Origin: Actinoplanes sp. TFC3
GTDB lineage: Bacteria; Actinomycetota; Actinomycetes; Mycobacteriales; Micromonosporaceae
Length of the DNA: 64,000 bases
Direction of reading: 5' to 3'
Assembly: GCF_001553785.1 (NCBI RefSeq)
Contig: NZ_LOJP01000002.1
Coordinates: 33,377 to 97,376 of the forward strand
A program made the position numbers and the translations under genes. The notes under the pieces were generated by a model. The model did not search any database. It had not been told where the DNA came from and worked only from the letters and a program-made list of their open reading frames with translations. Positions 35,251 to 42,921 of this stretch are shown here, piece after piece. The first letter of the stretch is position 1. Each line of letters begins with the position of its first letter.

Positions 35251-36632
35251 CCCACATCCAATGCGAGCAGATCATCTTCGGTTTCCCGGCGCACGATCAC
35301 CCGGGAGACACCGTCGCGCACGGCCACCACGGGAGGCCGGGGCACATGGTTGTAGTTGCTGGCCATGCTCCGGCAGTAGGCACCCGTGCCGGGCACGGCA
35401 ACAAGATCTCCGGGCTGCACGTCGGCGGGCAGGAATTCATCCTTCACGACGATGTCCCCGGACTCACAATGCTTTCCCACGACGCGGGCGAGCATCGGCG
35501 GTGCTTGCGACGTGCGATTGGCCACTGTCGCGGAGTAGGAGGCGTCGTACAACGCGGTACGGATGTTGTCGCTCATGCCGCCGTCGACGCTGACGTACGT
35601 ACGGATTCCATCGACGTCCTTGACCGTGCCCACCTCGTACAGGGTGAAGACGGCCGGTCCCACGATGGCCCGGCCCGGCTCGATCGACAGCCTGGGCCGG
35701 CTCAGCTTCTCGTTCTCGCACTCCGCGTCGATGATCTTGTTGATCCGCTTGGCCAGATCGGCGGCCGGCGACGGGTCGTCCTGCGTGGTGTAGGCGATGC
35801 CGAAGCCCCCGCCCAGGTCAAGCTCGGGCAGTTCGACCCCGCGCGCGTCGCGGATCTGCGCCTGCAGTTCGAGCACCCGGCGCGCGGCCACCTCGAACCC
35901 GGCGGTGTCGAAGATCTGCGAGCCGATGTGCGAGTGCAGCCCGCGCAGCTCCAGCACGCCCTCGTCGAGCACCTTGGTGGCGGCCTCGAACGCGGCCCCG
36001 CCGGCCAGCGAGAACCCGAACTTCTGGTCCTCGTGCGCGGTCGCGATGAACTCATGGGTGTGCGCCTCGACACCCACGGTCACCCGCACCAGCACCACCG
36101 GCCGCTTGTCCAGCTCCCGGGCCAGCTCGGTCAACCGGTCGATCTCCTGGAACGAGTCCAGAATGATCCGGCCCACTCCCGCTTCCAGCGCGCGGCGCAG
36201 CTCGGAGACCGACTTGTTGTTGCCGTGCAGCGCCAGGCGCTCGGCCGGGAAATCCGCGGCCAGCGCGACTGCGAGCTCACCGCCGGAGCAGACGTCGAGG
36301 AAGAGCCCCTCCTCGGCAACCACCCGGACCACTGCCTTGCACAGGAAGGACTTGCCCGCGTAGTACACGTCGGCGCCGGCGAAGGCGGACGAGAAGTCCC
36401 GGCAGCGCGCCCGCAGGTCATCCTCGTCGAGGAAATACGCCGGCGTGCCGTGTTCCTCGGCCAGGGCGGCGACGCTCACGCCGCCGATTTCCAAAGAGCC
36501 GTTTGCGGTACGCCGGACAGTGCGCGGCCACAGCTGCGGCACCAAGGCGTTGACGTCCTCGGGGGTACGCAGCCACGCCGGTCCCCGGTTGCCGATGTCG
36601 CCGTGCAGCGCACCGGCCTCATGTGCCCGCAT
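35247..36632 (-). CDS. lysA: diaminopimelate decarboxylase
   Basis: PLP enzyme for the last step of lysine synthesis. 461 aa with YYAGKSFLCKAVV (PLP lysine), HGNNKSVSELRRAL, GLHSHIGSQIFD, LDLGGGFGI, EPGRAIVGPA and the C-terminal HCESGDI ... AYCRSMASNYNHVPRPPVV (shown in part). Starts 3 nt after argS and overlaps hom by 4 nt. Confidence 0.97.
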   Translation of the reverse strand: MRAHEAGALHGDIGNRGPAWLRTPEDVNALVPQLWPRTVRRTANGSLEIGGVSVAALAEEHGTPAYFLDEDDLRARCRDFSSAFAGADVYYAGKSFLCKAVVRVVAEEGLFLDVCSGGELAVALAADFPAERLALHGNNKSVSELRRALEAGVGRIILDSFQEIDRLTELARELDKRPVVLVRVTVGVEAHTHEFIATAHEDQKFGFSLAGGAAFEAATKVLDEGVLELRGLHSHIGSQIFDTAGFEVAARRVLELQAQIRDARGVELPELDLGGGFGIAYTTQDDPSPAADLAKRINKIIDAECENEKLSRPRLSIEPGRAIVGPAVFTLYEVGTVKDVDGIRTYVSVDGGMSDNIRTALYDASYSATVANRTSQAPPMLARVVGKHCESGDIVVKDEFLPADVQPGDLVAVPGTGAYCRSMASNYNHVPRPPVVAVRDGVSRVIVRRETEDDLLALDVG

Positions 36633-36635
36633 GAC

Positions 36636-38300
36636 CTACATCCTCTCGGGCGCGGAGACGCCCAGCAGTGCCAAACCGTTTGCAATCACCGTTCGGGTGG
36701 CGTCGTTCAGCCACAGGCGGGCCCGGTGCAGGTCGGTGATCTCCTCGTCGCCCATCGGCGTGACCCGGCACTTGTCGTAGAACCGGTGGTAGTCACCGGC
36801 CAGGTCCTCCAGGTAGCGGGCCACCCGGTGCGGCTCGCGCAGCTCGGCGGCACTGGCCACCACCGCCGGGTACTGCCCGAGCGCCTTGAGCAGGTCGTTT
36901 TCCTTCTCGTGGACCAGCAGCTCGGGGTGGAAACCGTCCGGCTCGCCGCGGGTCAGCCCGACCGCCGCCGCCTGCCGCGCCACGTTGGCCGTGCGCGCCG
37001 CCACGTACTGCACGTAGTAGACCGGGTTGTCGCTCTTCGCCCGGGTCCACAGGTCCACGTCGAGGTCGATCGGCGAGTCGGAGGAGTAGCGGGCCAGGGC
37101 GTACCGGGTGGCGTCCACGCCCAGCGCGTCGACGAAGTCCTCCAGCGTGACCACCGTGCCCGCGCGCTTGCTCATCCGCACCGGCTCGCCGTCGCGGACC
37201 AGGTTGACGAGCTGGCCGATCAGGATCTCGAGGGAGACGGCCGGGTCGTCACCGAAGCAGGCAGCCATGGCCTTCATCCGGCCGATGTAGCCGTGGTGGT
37301 CGGCGCCCAGCATGATGACGACCTTGTCGAAGCCACGCTTGCGCTTGTCGAGGTAGTAGGCACAGTCCGCGGCGAAGTACGTCCAGTCGCCGTCGCTCTT
37401 GCGCAGCACCCGGTCCTTGTCGTCGCCGAACTCGCTGGTGCGCAGCCAGGTGGCGCCGTCGGCCTCGTAGATGTGGCCCTGCTCGCGCAGCCGGTCGAGC
37501 GCCTCCTGCAGCTCGCCGCGCTCGTGCAGGTCCTTCTCGTTGAAGTAGGTGTCGAACTGCACGCCGAAGTCGGCAAGCGACTGTTTGATCTCGGCGAACA
37601 TCAGCTCGACACCGACGCGGCGGAAGGTCTCCAGCGCCGCGGCGTCGTCGAGCTGCAGCACCTCGGGTGCCTCGGCCTGCACGGCCTGGGCGATCTCGGC
37701 GATGTACGCGCCGCCGTAGCCGTCCTCCGGGGCCGGTTCGCCCTGGGCCGCGGCCTGCAGCGAGCGCGCGAACCGGTCGATCTGCGAGCCGGCGTCGTTG
37801 AAGTAATACTCGGTGCCCACGTCGGCGCCGGCCGCTCGCAGCAGCCGCGACAGCGCGTCACCGACCGCCGCCCAGCGCACCCCGCCGATGTGCACGGGAC
37901 CGGTGGGGTTGGCCGAGACGAACTCCAGGTTGATCCGCTGCCCGGCCAGCCGGTCGGTATGTCCGTAATGCTGACCGGCGAGAATGACCTCACGCGCGAG
38001 CACGCCGGCGGCGGCCGCGTCGAGCCGGATGTTGAGGAAGCCGGGACCGGCGATCTCCACCGACTTGATGCCCGGCCGGCTGCTCAGCTCCTCGGCGAGC
38101 GCCCCGGCCAGCTCGCGCGGGGGCACCCCGGCCTTCCTGCCCAGTTGCATGGCCATCGTCGAGGCGTAGTCGCCGTGCTCGGGGTTACGGGGTCGCTCCA
38201 CCGTCGTCGACCCGGGAAGAAGAGTGACGTCGAGGCCGCGGGTGACGAAAACGGCACGGGCAGCTGTGAGAACGGTGGCAGCGAGGTCAGCGGGAGTCAC
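36636..38300 (-). CDS. argS: arginyl-tRNA synthetase
   Basis: Class I synthetase, 554 aa from a GTG at 38300. Signature SANPTGPVHIGGVRW (HIGH motif as HIGG), a catalytic Rossmann fold, the KMSKS equivalent VRMSKRAGTVV, and the C-terminal DALRD anticodon-binding domain with YVQYVAARTANVARQ. TAGCAT lies 6 nt before the GTG, without a ribosome site: another leaderless start. Heads the argS-lysA-hom group. Confidence 0.96.
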   Translation of the reverse strand: MTPADLAATVLTAARAVFVTRGLDVTLLPGSTTVERPRNPEHGDYASTMAMQLGRKAGVPPRELAGALAEELSSRPGIKSVEIAGPGFLNIRLDAAAAGVLAREVILAGQHYGHTDRLAGQRINLEFVSANPTGPVHIGGVRWAAVGDALSRLLRAAGADVGTEYYFNDAGSQIDRFARSLQAAAQGEPAPEDGYGGAYIAEIAQAVQAEAPEVLQLDDAAALETFRRVGVELMFAEIKQSLADFGVQFDTYFNEKDLHERGELQEALDRLREQGHIYEADGATWLRTSEFGDDKDRVLRKSDGDWTYFAADCAYYLDKRKRGFDKVVIMLGADHHGYIGRMKAMAACFGDDPAVSLEILIGQLVNLVRDGEPVRMSKRAGTVVTLEDFVDALGVDATRYALARYSSDSPIDLDVDLWTRAKSDNPVYYVQYVAARTANVARQAAAVGLTRGEPDGFHPELLVHEKENDLLKALGQYPAVVASAAELREPHRVARYLEDLAGDYHRFYDKCRVTPMGDEEITDLHRARLWLNDATRTVIANGLALLGVSAPERM

Positions 38301-38306
38301 CGAGCC

Positions 38307-38324
38307 ATGCTATCCGGGTAGACT
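38307..38324. promoter_or_regulatory. divergent -10 elements of argS and the DUF3105 gene
   Basis: Minus strand TAGCAT (38307-38312) ends 6 nt before the argS GTG (leaderless). Plus strand TAGACT (38319-38324) lies 72 nt before the DUF3105 ATG, giving that gene a real leader with a GAGG ribosome site. Confidence 0.5.
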
Positions 38325-38396
38325 TTGGCGCCCGGCGGCGTACCGGGGCCTGCGCGCGGGCCCGGCCCGACCATCCCTGTGAATTGACGAGGCACG

Positions 38397-39194
38397 ATGA
38401 GCATGAGCACCCCGGGGCCCGAACGGGTTCCGTCCACCGTCAAGGTCGACAAGACGTCCGGCCAGGGCAAGCCGCCCGCCGCCAAGAAGGCTGGAGGTGC
38501 CCGTCCCGCGGGTGCGCGCCCCGGCGGCGGCAAGGGTGGCAAAGGCAAGAAGGTCACCCCGGTCAAGGTCAGCGGCGGGCGCAACTGGGGCCCGATCGCG
38601 GTGGCCGGCGTGGTGGTGCTGATCGCCGTCGGCATCATCGGCTACGGCGTCTACGCCTCGGTCAAGGGCAGCGCCTCGTGGCAGGACAAGGTCACCGCGA
38701 TCGACGGCGTGACCGACTACCGCGCGAAGAAGGACGCGGCGATCGACTCCCGCAACCACAAGGACGGCGCGCTCACCTACGTGACCAACCCGCCCGTCGG
38801 TGGCGACCACAACCCGACGTGGCAGAACTGCATGGGCGACGTGTACACCGAGCCGATCGCCAACGAGCACGCCGTGCACAGCCTCGAGCACGGTGCCGTG
38901 TGGGTGACGTACAAGCAGGGGCTCGCCGCTGACCAGGTGGCCAAGCTGACCAGCAAGGTGCAGGGCCAGGAGTACATGCTGATGAGCCCCATCGCCGGGC
39001 TCGACAAGAACGTGTCCCTGCAGGTGTGGGGCTACCAGCTCAAGGTCGACAACGCCGACGACAAGCGCATCGACGAGTTCATCAAGGATGCCCGCCTCAA
39101 GGCCAGCATGGAACCCGGCGCAGCCTGCTCCGGCGGCAACACCACCACCGGCCCCATCCAGGCCGCCGACGCCGGCGCGACGACGGGCCAGTAG
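38397..39194 (+). CDS. DUF3105 membrane-anchored protein
   Basis: 265 aa. A 65-residue Lys/Gly/Pro-rich cytoplasmic leader precedes one membrane helix (IAVAGVVVLIAVGIIGYGVYA), then the extracytoplasmic DUF3105 domain with NPPVGGDHNPTWQNCMGDVY and NEHAVHSLEHGAVWVTY: the conserved His and Cys residues suggest metal binding. The stop shares a base with the DUF305 start, so the pair is coupled. Function is not established for this family. Confidence 0.9.
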   Translation: MSMSTPGPERVPSTVKVDKTSGQGKPPAAKKAGGARPAGARPGGGKGGKGKKVTPVKVSGGRNWGPIAVAGVVVLIAVGIIGYGVYASVKGSASWQDKVTAIDGVTDYRAKKDAAIDSRNHKDGALTYVTNPPVGGDHNPTWQNCMGDVYTEPIANEHAVHSLEHGAVWVTYKQGLAADQVAKLTSKVQGQEYMLMSPIAGLDKNVSLQVWGYQLKVDNADDKRIDEFIKDARLKASMEPGAACSGGNTTTGPIQAADAGATTGQ

Positions 39195-39868
39195 TGACCG
39201 TCTCCACCGACTCGGACCCGGCGGCCGCCGCCGCTGACCAGGTCAACGGCTCGGTCCCGAACCGCACCCCGCGGTTCGGGCCGGGCTGGCTCGCCGCCGT
39301 CCTGATCTTCGGCCTGCTGGTCGGCGCGGCCGGCGGCATCCTCTACCCCCGCCTGTTCGGCACCCCGGAAGACACCTCGGTGGAGGCAGGGTTCCTGAGG
39401 GACATGAGCACCCACCACGCCCAAGCGGTGGAGATGGCCATGATCGCCCACGCCAACTCCACAAACAAAGACGTGGTAACCCTGGCCGGCGACATCGCCC
39501 TGACCCAGCACGGCCAAATCAACTACATGCAAGCCTGGCTGCGCGACTGGAACCTCAGCCCCACCGGCTCGGAAGCCCCCATGGCCTGGATGCCCGGCTC
39601 CGCAGGCGCAGTGGTAAACGGCCTGATGCCCGGCATGGCCACTCCCGAGCAACTGGCCAAGCTCCGCACCGCCACCGGCACCGACCTGGACGTACAGTTC
39701 CTGACCCTGATGCGCCAGCACCACCTGGGCGGCATCCACATGGCCCAGGAAGCCCTGGCCCTGTCCGACAACAAAGACGTCGACTGGCTGGCCGACAGCA
39801 TGGTGAGCAGCCAGCAGGGCGAAATCACCCTCATCGACGCCATGCTCAAGAAGATCCAGCAGAAGTAA
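39194..39868 (+). CDS. DUF305 membrane-anchored protein
   Basis: 224 aa from a GTG that overlaps the DUF3105 stop by one base. One membrane helix near residue 35, then the DUF305 four-helix domain with DMSTHHAQAVEMAMIA and a second repeat LMRQHHLGGIHMAQEAL; the His/Met-rich helices resemble the ferritin-like copper-binding DUF305 proteins. Coupling to DUF3105 is common in actinobacteria and suggests joint periplasm-side metal handling (inference). Confidence 0.9.
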   Translation: MTVSTDSDPAAAAADQVNGSVPNRTPRFGPGWLAAVLIFGLLVGAAGGILYPRLFGTPEDTSVEAGFLRDMSTHHAQAVEMAMIAHANSTNKDVVTLAGDIALTQHGQINYMQAWLRDWNLSPTGSEAPMAWMPGSAGAVVNGLMPGMATPEQLAKLRTATGTDLDVQFLTLMRQHHLGGIHMAQEALALSDNKDVDWLADSMVSSQQGEITLIDAMLKKIQQK

Positions 39869-39916
39869 CCCGGTTGGCGGGGGTTCGGGGCAGGCTGCTA
39901 GAGTTCCCCTCACTGA

Positions 39917-39988
39917 GCCCCCGTAGCTCAGGGGATAGAGCGTCGCCCTCCGGAGGCGAAAGCGCAGGTTCGAATCCTGCCGGGGGCA
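39917..39988 (+). tRNA. tRNA-Arg (anticodon CCG)
   Basis: 72-nt cloverleaf: 7-bp acceptor stem GCCCCCG/CGGGGGC, D arm GCTC...GAGC, anticodon stem TCGCC/GGCGA with loop CTCCGGA (anticodon CCG), 4-nt variable loop, T arm GCAGG/CCTGC with TTCGAAT, and discriminator A. The 3' CCA is not encoded. The tRNA reads CGG codons. Its 3' end borders a lower-GC island and is a likely integration site. Confidence 0.97.
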
Positions 39989-40008
39989 CAATTTCTCACC
40001 AGGACTTC

Positions 40009-40045
40009 AAGGCCGCTGAGCAGCGCAAGCGCTGTCAGCGGCCTT
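40009..40045 (+). terminator. tRNA-Arg terminator
   Basis: Two nested perfect inverted repeats (AAGGCCGCTGA / TCAGCGGCCTT outside, CAGCGC / GCGCTG inside, one bulged G, AA loop) give a 17-bp stem beginning 21 nt after the tRNA. Confidence 0.85.
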
Positions 40046-40225
40046 ACTCGTAACTCTGGCCGTGTCCGGCCGCCAACGGCCCTATACGGCGATCTGTACC
40101 GAGGGCGTACCGAGAGTGATGGTAATCGCCCGCGCCATCGCGGCCCTTCCTCCAACTTCATGGGATGGAACAGACGCACCGGCACGGGGCGATGCGATCG
40201 AGCCTAAAGAGCCGGCCCTACAGCA

Positions 40226-41002
40226 CTACCTGTCTCCGGAACGGTCATCGAGCAGCTGCGCCGCGACCGATGGCGGCATGATCGTCGACCAGATCACTTC
40301 ACCGGGTTTTGGCTGAATGCCGGCAACTCCATCCGGTTCTGGCAGCCAGCTATCGGGGTCGATGCCGGGGATAGCATTGATAATGATCGCGAACACTTTA
40401 GGGTCGGCGATGTTCTCAGTGCCAACGATGAGGTAGGTCTCTTGCCCGCGAGCGCGGGTCAAAGCGCTCAATCTGTAGTGCTCGAATTCCGCTTGATATT
40501 GGTATCCGTCCTGAAGTGACCGGGTAATCAAATCTCGGACGATCCTGCGGATGTTCGCTTCCCATGCGTATGCATGCTCAAGTTGAAGGCGTCGCCAGTC
40601 CCAGTCCGTAGGCATCCACTTGTCGGAATCCCCGCCGTCGCGATCCCAGGAAGCCTTCAAAGCGGCATAGAAGTCGCCGGGGTCGCCGTCCCGCCGGTAT
40701 CCCCCTGCGCCAAGCCACCAGGGCGCCTGACGAACGTGGGGGCCAGCATCGGCTCGATCAGCTTCCGGCAGGCGAGTCGCCGCACCGCGCCAACGGCCAG
40801 TTTTGACCTTGAACCACACGCGGTCCTTGAGCGACAAAATTCTCTCGACCCCGCCGGCCGCATACGCCTCCGGTAGCCGTTGAGCCTCGCCGATCAGCGG
40901 ATGGTCAACCCGACACAGAGATACATCGAATGGTGGAATTGACAATTCAAGATCGGCCATGCAAAGGCGCGTAGGACGGACCGGTTTAGACTCACCCCTC
41001 AT
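40226..41002 (-). CDS. hypothetical protein, partner of the RHH gene
   Basis: 258 aa, not recognised. The ATG at 41002 has TAAGCT 6 nt upstream (leaderless); an internal ATG at 40960 is an alternative. The sequence is soluble and aromatic-rich (RQAPWWLGAGGY, DKWMPTDWDWRRLQLEHAYA), with a charged helix EANIRRIVRDLITRSLQDGY and an Ile-rich strand FAIIINAIPGIDPDSW. Codon use is less GC-biased than in neighbours: by hand count 40381-40440 is 50 percent GC. It follows a ribbon-helix-helix gene by 48 nt. A toxin or effector role is only an inference from that pairing. Confidence 0.65.
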   Translation of the reverse strand: MRGESKPVRPTRLCMADLELSIPPFDVSLCRVDHPLIGEAQRLPEAYAAGGVERILSLKDRVWFKVKTGRWRGAATRLPEADRADAGPHVRQAPWWLGAGGYRRDGDPGDFYAALKASWDRDGGDSDKWMPTDWDWRRLQLEHAYAWEANIRRIVRDLITRSLQDGYQYQAEFEHYRLSALTRARGQETYLIVGTENIADPKVFAIIINAIPGIDPDSWLPEPDGVAGIQPKPGEVIWSTIMPPSVAAQLLDDRSGDR

Positions 41003-41050
41003 CAGGCGAGCTTAGACAACCAACCCATCCGTCTCTGAACGTCCCTTTCG

Positions 41051-41317
41051 TCACCGCCCGGAAGGCATGCCGCCGTACTCTTGCAGCTGATCGACTGGAA
41101 CGTCGGTGAGCAGTGCGACTGCGGATGCAGACGAGCCATCGAGCTGACTAAGAGCCGCACGAACACCCTCATTGATCTCACCGCGATGAGTTTCTATGTA
41201 TTCGCGTACGGCGAGTTCTACAACATCCTTCTTGGCCTTGCCCAGGAAGTGAGCAGCATGCGAGATGAGCTGGTCGGTTCCAACATCGACCTTGATGGGA
41301 GCAGACGTAGCAGCCAT
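41051..41317 (-). CDS. ribbon-helix-helix (CopG/VapB-like) DNA-binding protein
   Basis: 88 aa. The short strand PIKVDVGTDQ followed by helices LISHAAHFLG and KKDVVELAVREYIETHRGEI fits the ribbon-helix-helix fold used by many antitoxin repressors. The C-terminal part (SSASAVALLTDVPVDQLQEY) would be the partner-binding tail. GAAGGGGA precedes the ATG. Tandem 8-bp repeats lie just upstream, as expected for an autoregulating RHH protein. Confidence 0.7.
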   Translation of the reverse strand: MAATSAPIKVDVGTDQLISHAAHFLGKAKKDVVELAVREYIETHRGEINEGVRAALSQLDGSSASAVALLTDVPVDQLQEYGGMPSGR

Positions 41318-41338
41318 GTTCGGTCCCCTTCAAGACTC

Positions 41339-41363
41339 ATGATACCGAAGTACCCAAGTACCC
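41339..41363 (-). promoter_or_regulatory. promoter and tandem-repeat operator of the RHH gene
   Basis: On the minus strand two contiguous copies of GGGTACTT (41348-41363) and a third degenerate copy (CGGTATC, 41341-41347) run into a TATCAT -10 (41339-41344), 21 nt before the ATG. Tandem 8-bp spacing is the classic array for RHH dimers. Confidence 0.55.
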
Positions 41364-41517
41364 TTCAACACCATGCTTCATCGGATGCAACGATACTGAG
41401 TTTAGGGAGACGCGGCTACCCGGATGTCAAGCCTCCCTCACCGAGTCTCCTCAAATCACAACGGCACGAGGGCCGGGAAAAGCCGTGACCAGCCTCGGGC
41501 AGCACAACTAGCACGCG

Positions 41518-41584
41518 ATCCCAGTTAAGCTCACCGCCCGTCGGGTGCGAAGCATCGCGTAGCGACGGTGAGCTTAACTGGGAT
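41518..41584. repeat. perfect 19-bp inverted repeat with 29-nt spacer
   Basis: Left arm 41518-41536 (begins ATCCCAGTTAAG) and right arm 41566-41584 (ends CTTAACTGGGAT) are exact reverse complements; a further GTCG/CGAC pairing inside extends the stem past a 3-nt bulge. It lies between the RHH promoter and the integrase remnant, with no gene across it. It could be a mobile-element end, a recombination site or a terminator. Confidence 0.85.
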
Positions 41585-41676
41585 GTCAAGAACCAATTCA
41601 GCTATTCCGTAACTTTTATCCGGTTCTTAAAACAGGCTCCCCCACGCGCGCCGGGCAGTGGTGGATTACGTCACTT

Positions 41677-41877
41677 CTAACATGTAGTGGTAGCGAGCCT
41701 GGGCGAACTACTTTCGGACGAAATCCAGGCGGAGGCGGTGAACCGGCCTGCGAAGCCCGCCTCCATCCGGCGGCGCAGCTCTTCCTGTCCCCCGTCGAGG
41801 CACCCGGCGTAGATACGCCACATCACCTCGGGTGACTGTCCGGCCCACTCGGCAACCTGGGCCGGCGAAGGTTGCGA
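41677..41877 (-). pseudogene. C-terminal remnant of a tyrosine recombinase (integrase)
   Basis: The frame reads SQPSPAQVAEWAGQSPEVMW, RIYAGCLDGGQEELRRRMEAGF and ends RLATTTC-stop. The pattern 'P-A-Q-V-A-E-W-A-G-x-S ... Y-A-x-C-L-D-G' is the region around the catalytic tyrosine of actinobacterial phage/ICE integrases. The catalytic domain upstream (the Arg and His-x-x-Arg boxes) is not in frame or not present. With the tRNA-Arg at 39.9 kb it marks a decayed integrative element. Confidence 0.65.
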
Positions 41878-41986
41878 TGTGGAAGAGGCTGGACCCAGAG
41901 TGCACCATGAACTCTGCTGGTTTCTGTCGGCTCCCGCTCGCGGGACAGCAAGAACTATGGGGTCGAGGCCTACGGTAGATGCACAA

Positions 41987-42009
41987 AGGGCCCGTCGAAG
42001 ACGGGCCCT
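41987..42009. terminator. strong symmetric hairpin
   Basis: Perfect 10-bp stem AGGGCCCGTC/GACGGGCCCT with a GAA loop, preceded by AAA on the plus strand. It stands in a gene-free stretch (41878-42176) between the integrase remnant and the small membrane protein, so it may end transcripts entering the island from either side. Confidence 0.65.
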
Positions 42010-42176
42010 GAGGCTGTGCAGGACATCTGAGATCGCCCCGCGTCAACGACGGTAGCAGTCGCAGCGGGCAATGTGCGACGAGCGCACTGCGTTGACTGGT
42101 CATCTCAGTAGAGTCCGCGCGAACATGCGGTCCCTGGCTCCCCCGACTGACGCAGTGAACCTTGAAACTCGAGTTA

Positions 42177-42194
42177 GCGCTGCCGGCTCAGCGC
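42177..42194 (-). terminator. short hairpin after the 50-aa membrane protein
   Basis: GCGCTG/CAGCGC 6-bp stem with a 6-nt loop, 5 nt beyond the stop codon of the small gene. Weak; may be the end of the siderophore-uptake operon. Confidence 0.35.
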
Positions 42195-42199
42195 CGCCC

Positions 42200-42352
42200 C
42201 TAGTCCTCCTCCTGGACGCTGTTCATTGCTTCGATACCTGGCCCCAGAATCCCACCGAAGATCATGATCAGCGTGGCCACCCATCCCCACCAGGGGACGA
42301 CGCCGAGGTCGCCGAACCAGGTGTAGGCGAGGTCGGTCCAGGTGTGGCTCAT
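42200..42352 (-). CDS. 50-aa single-helix membrane protein
   Basis: Reads MSHTWTDLAYTWFGDLGVV, then a membrane helix PWWGWVATLIMIFGGILGPG and a polar tail IEAMNSVQEED. Nearly every codon ends in G or C, which fits real coding sequence in this genome. It follows the PPOX gene by 32 nt in the same direction. No family recognised; too short to be sure. Confidence 0.5.
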   Translation of the reverse strand: MSHTWTDLAYTWFGDLGVVPWWGWVATLIMIFGGILGPGIEAMNSVQEED

Positions 42353-42384
42353 GCCGGTGAGTATCGGTTGCCGGCGGGCCGGCT

Positions 42385-42921
42385 TTAGGCGACTGCCATG
42401 CTTTGGCGGGCTGCGACCGTACTCTTGATCATGGCTCGGAAGGACGGCACGGTGACCGGGTCCGGCCAGCCGGCGGCGTCCCAGACCGATCCCCTTTTGA
42501 GGGACTGGCCGCAGTGCAGGAACAGTTCCTCGACCGATACTTCGACCCGGATTCCGGCTCCGTCCTGGTACAGCGCCGCCTGGCCGTTGAGCCGCACGGT
42601 CTCATCACGGCCGGGGACGATGAACAGCATGCCGACGTTGGGGCATTCGAGGATGTTGCGGAAGCTGTCGAGGCGGCGGTTGCCGGGGCTGTCGAGGAAC
42701 GCCACGGTTTTGTCGTCGAGCACAGTGACGCCGCCGGGAGCCTCGCCGCGCGGGGAGACGTCGACTGAGCCGTCCGCTCCGGTGGTGGCCAGCAGGAAGA
42801 ACGTGGCCGCTTGCAGGAACCGGGCGCTTTCCGCGTCGATGAACGAGATGGCCTTGTCGCGCAGGTCAGCGTGGGGCGGCGGAACAATCGCGCGCAGTTG
42901 CTCCGAGGTGGTGATCCTCAT
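42385..42921 (-). CDS. pyridoxamine-5'-phosphate-oxidase-like FMN-binding protein
   Basis: 178 aa from the ATG at 42921, which overlaps the siderophore-interacting gene stop (ATGA). Split-barrel features: FFLLATTGADGSVDVSPRGE, VTVLDDKTVAFLDSPGNRRLDSF, GMLFIVPGRDETVRLNG. Belongs to the PPOX-type family of flavin or heme-binding proteins of the MSMEG-1061 type (name from family memory, less certain). In this operon it may assist reductive iron release. Confidence 0.82.
   Translation of the reverse strand: MRITTSEQLRAIVPPPHADLRDKAISFIDAESARFLQAATFFLLATTGADGSVDVSPRGEAPGGVTVLDDKTVAFLDSPGNRRLDSFRNILECPNVGMLFIVPGRDETVRLNGQAALYQDGAGIRVEVSVEELFLHCGQSLKRGSVWDAAGWPDPVTVPSFRAMIKSTVAARQSMAVA

Noticed and set aside
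40062..40316. 84-aa plus-strand ORF after the tRNA terminator
   Set aside because: Overlaps the 258-aa gene on the other strand, has no ribosome site and no motif.
41708..42103. 131-aa minus-strand ORF downstream of the island
   Set aside because: Arg/Pro/Ser-rich sequence with no domain; the overlapping frame one base away carries the recombinase tail, which is the supported reading.
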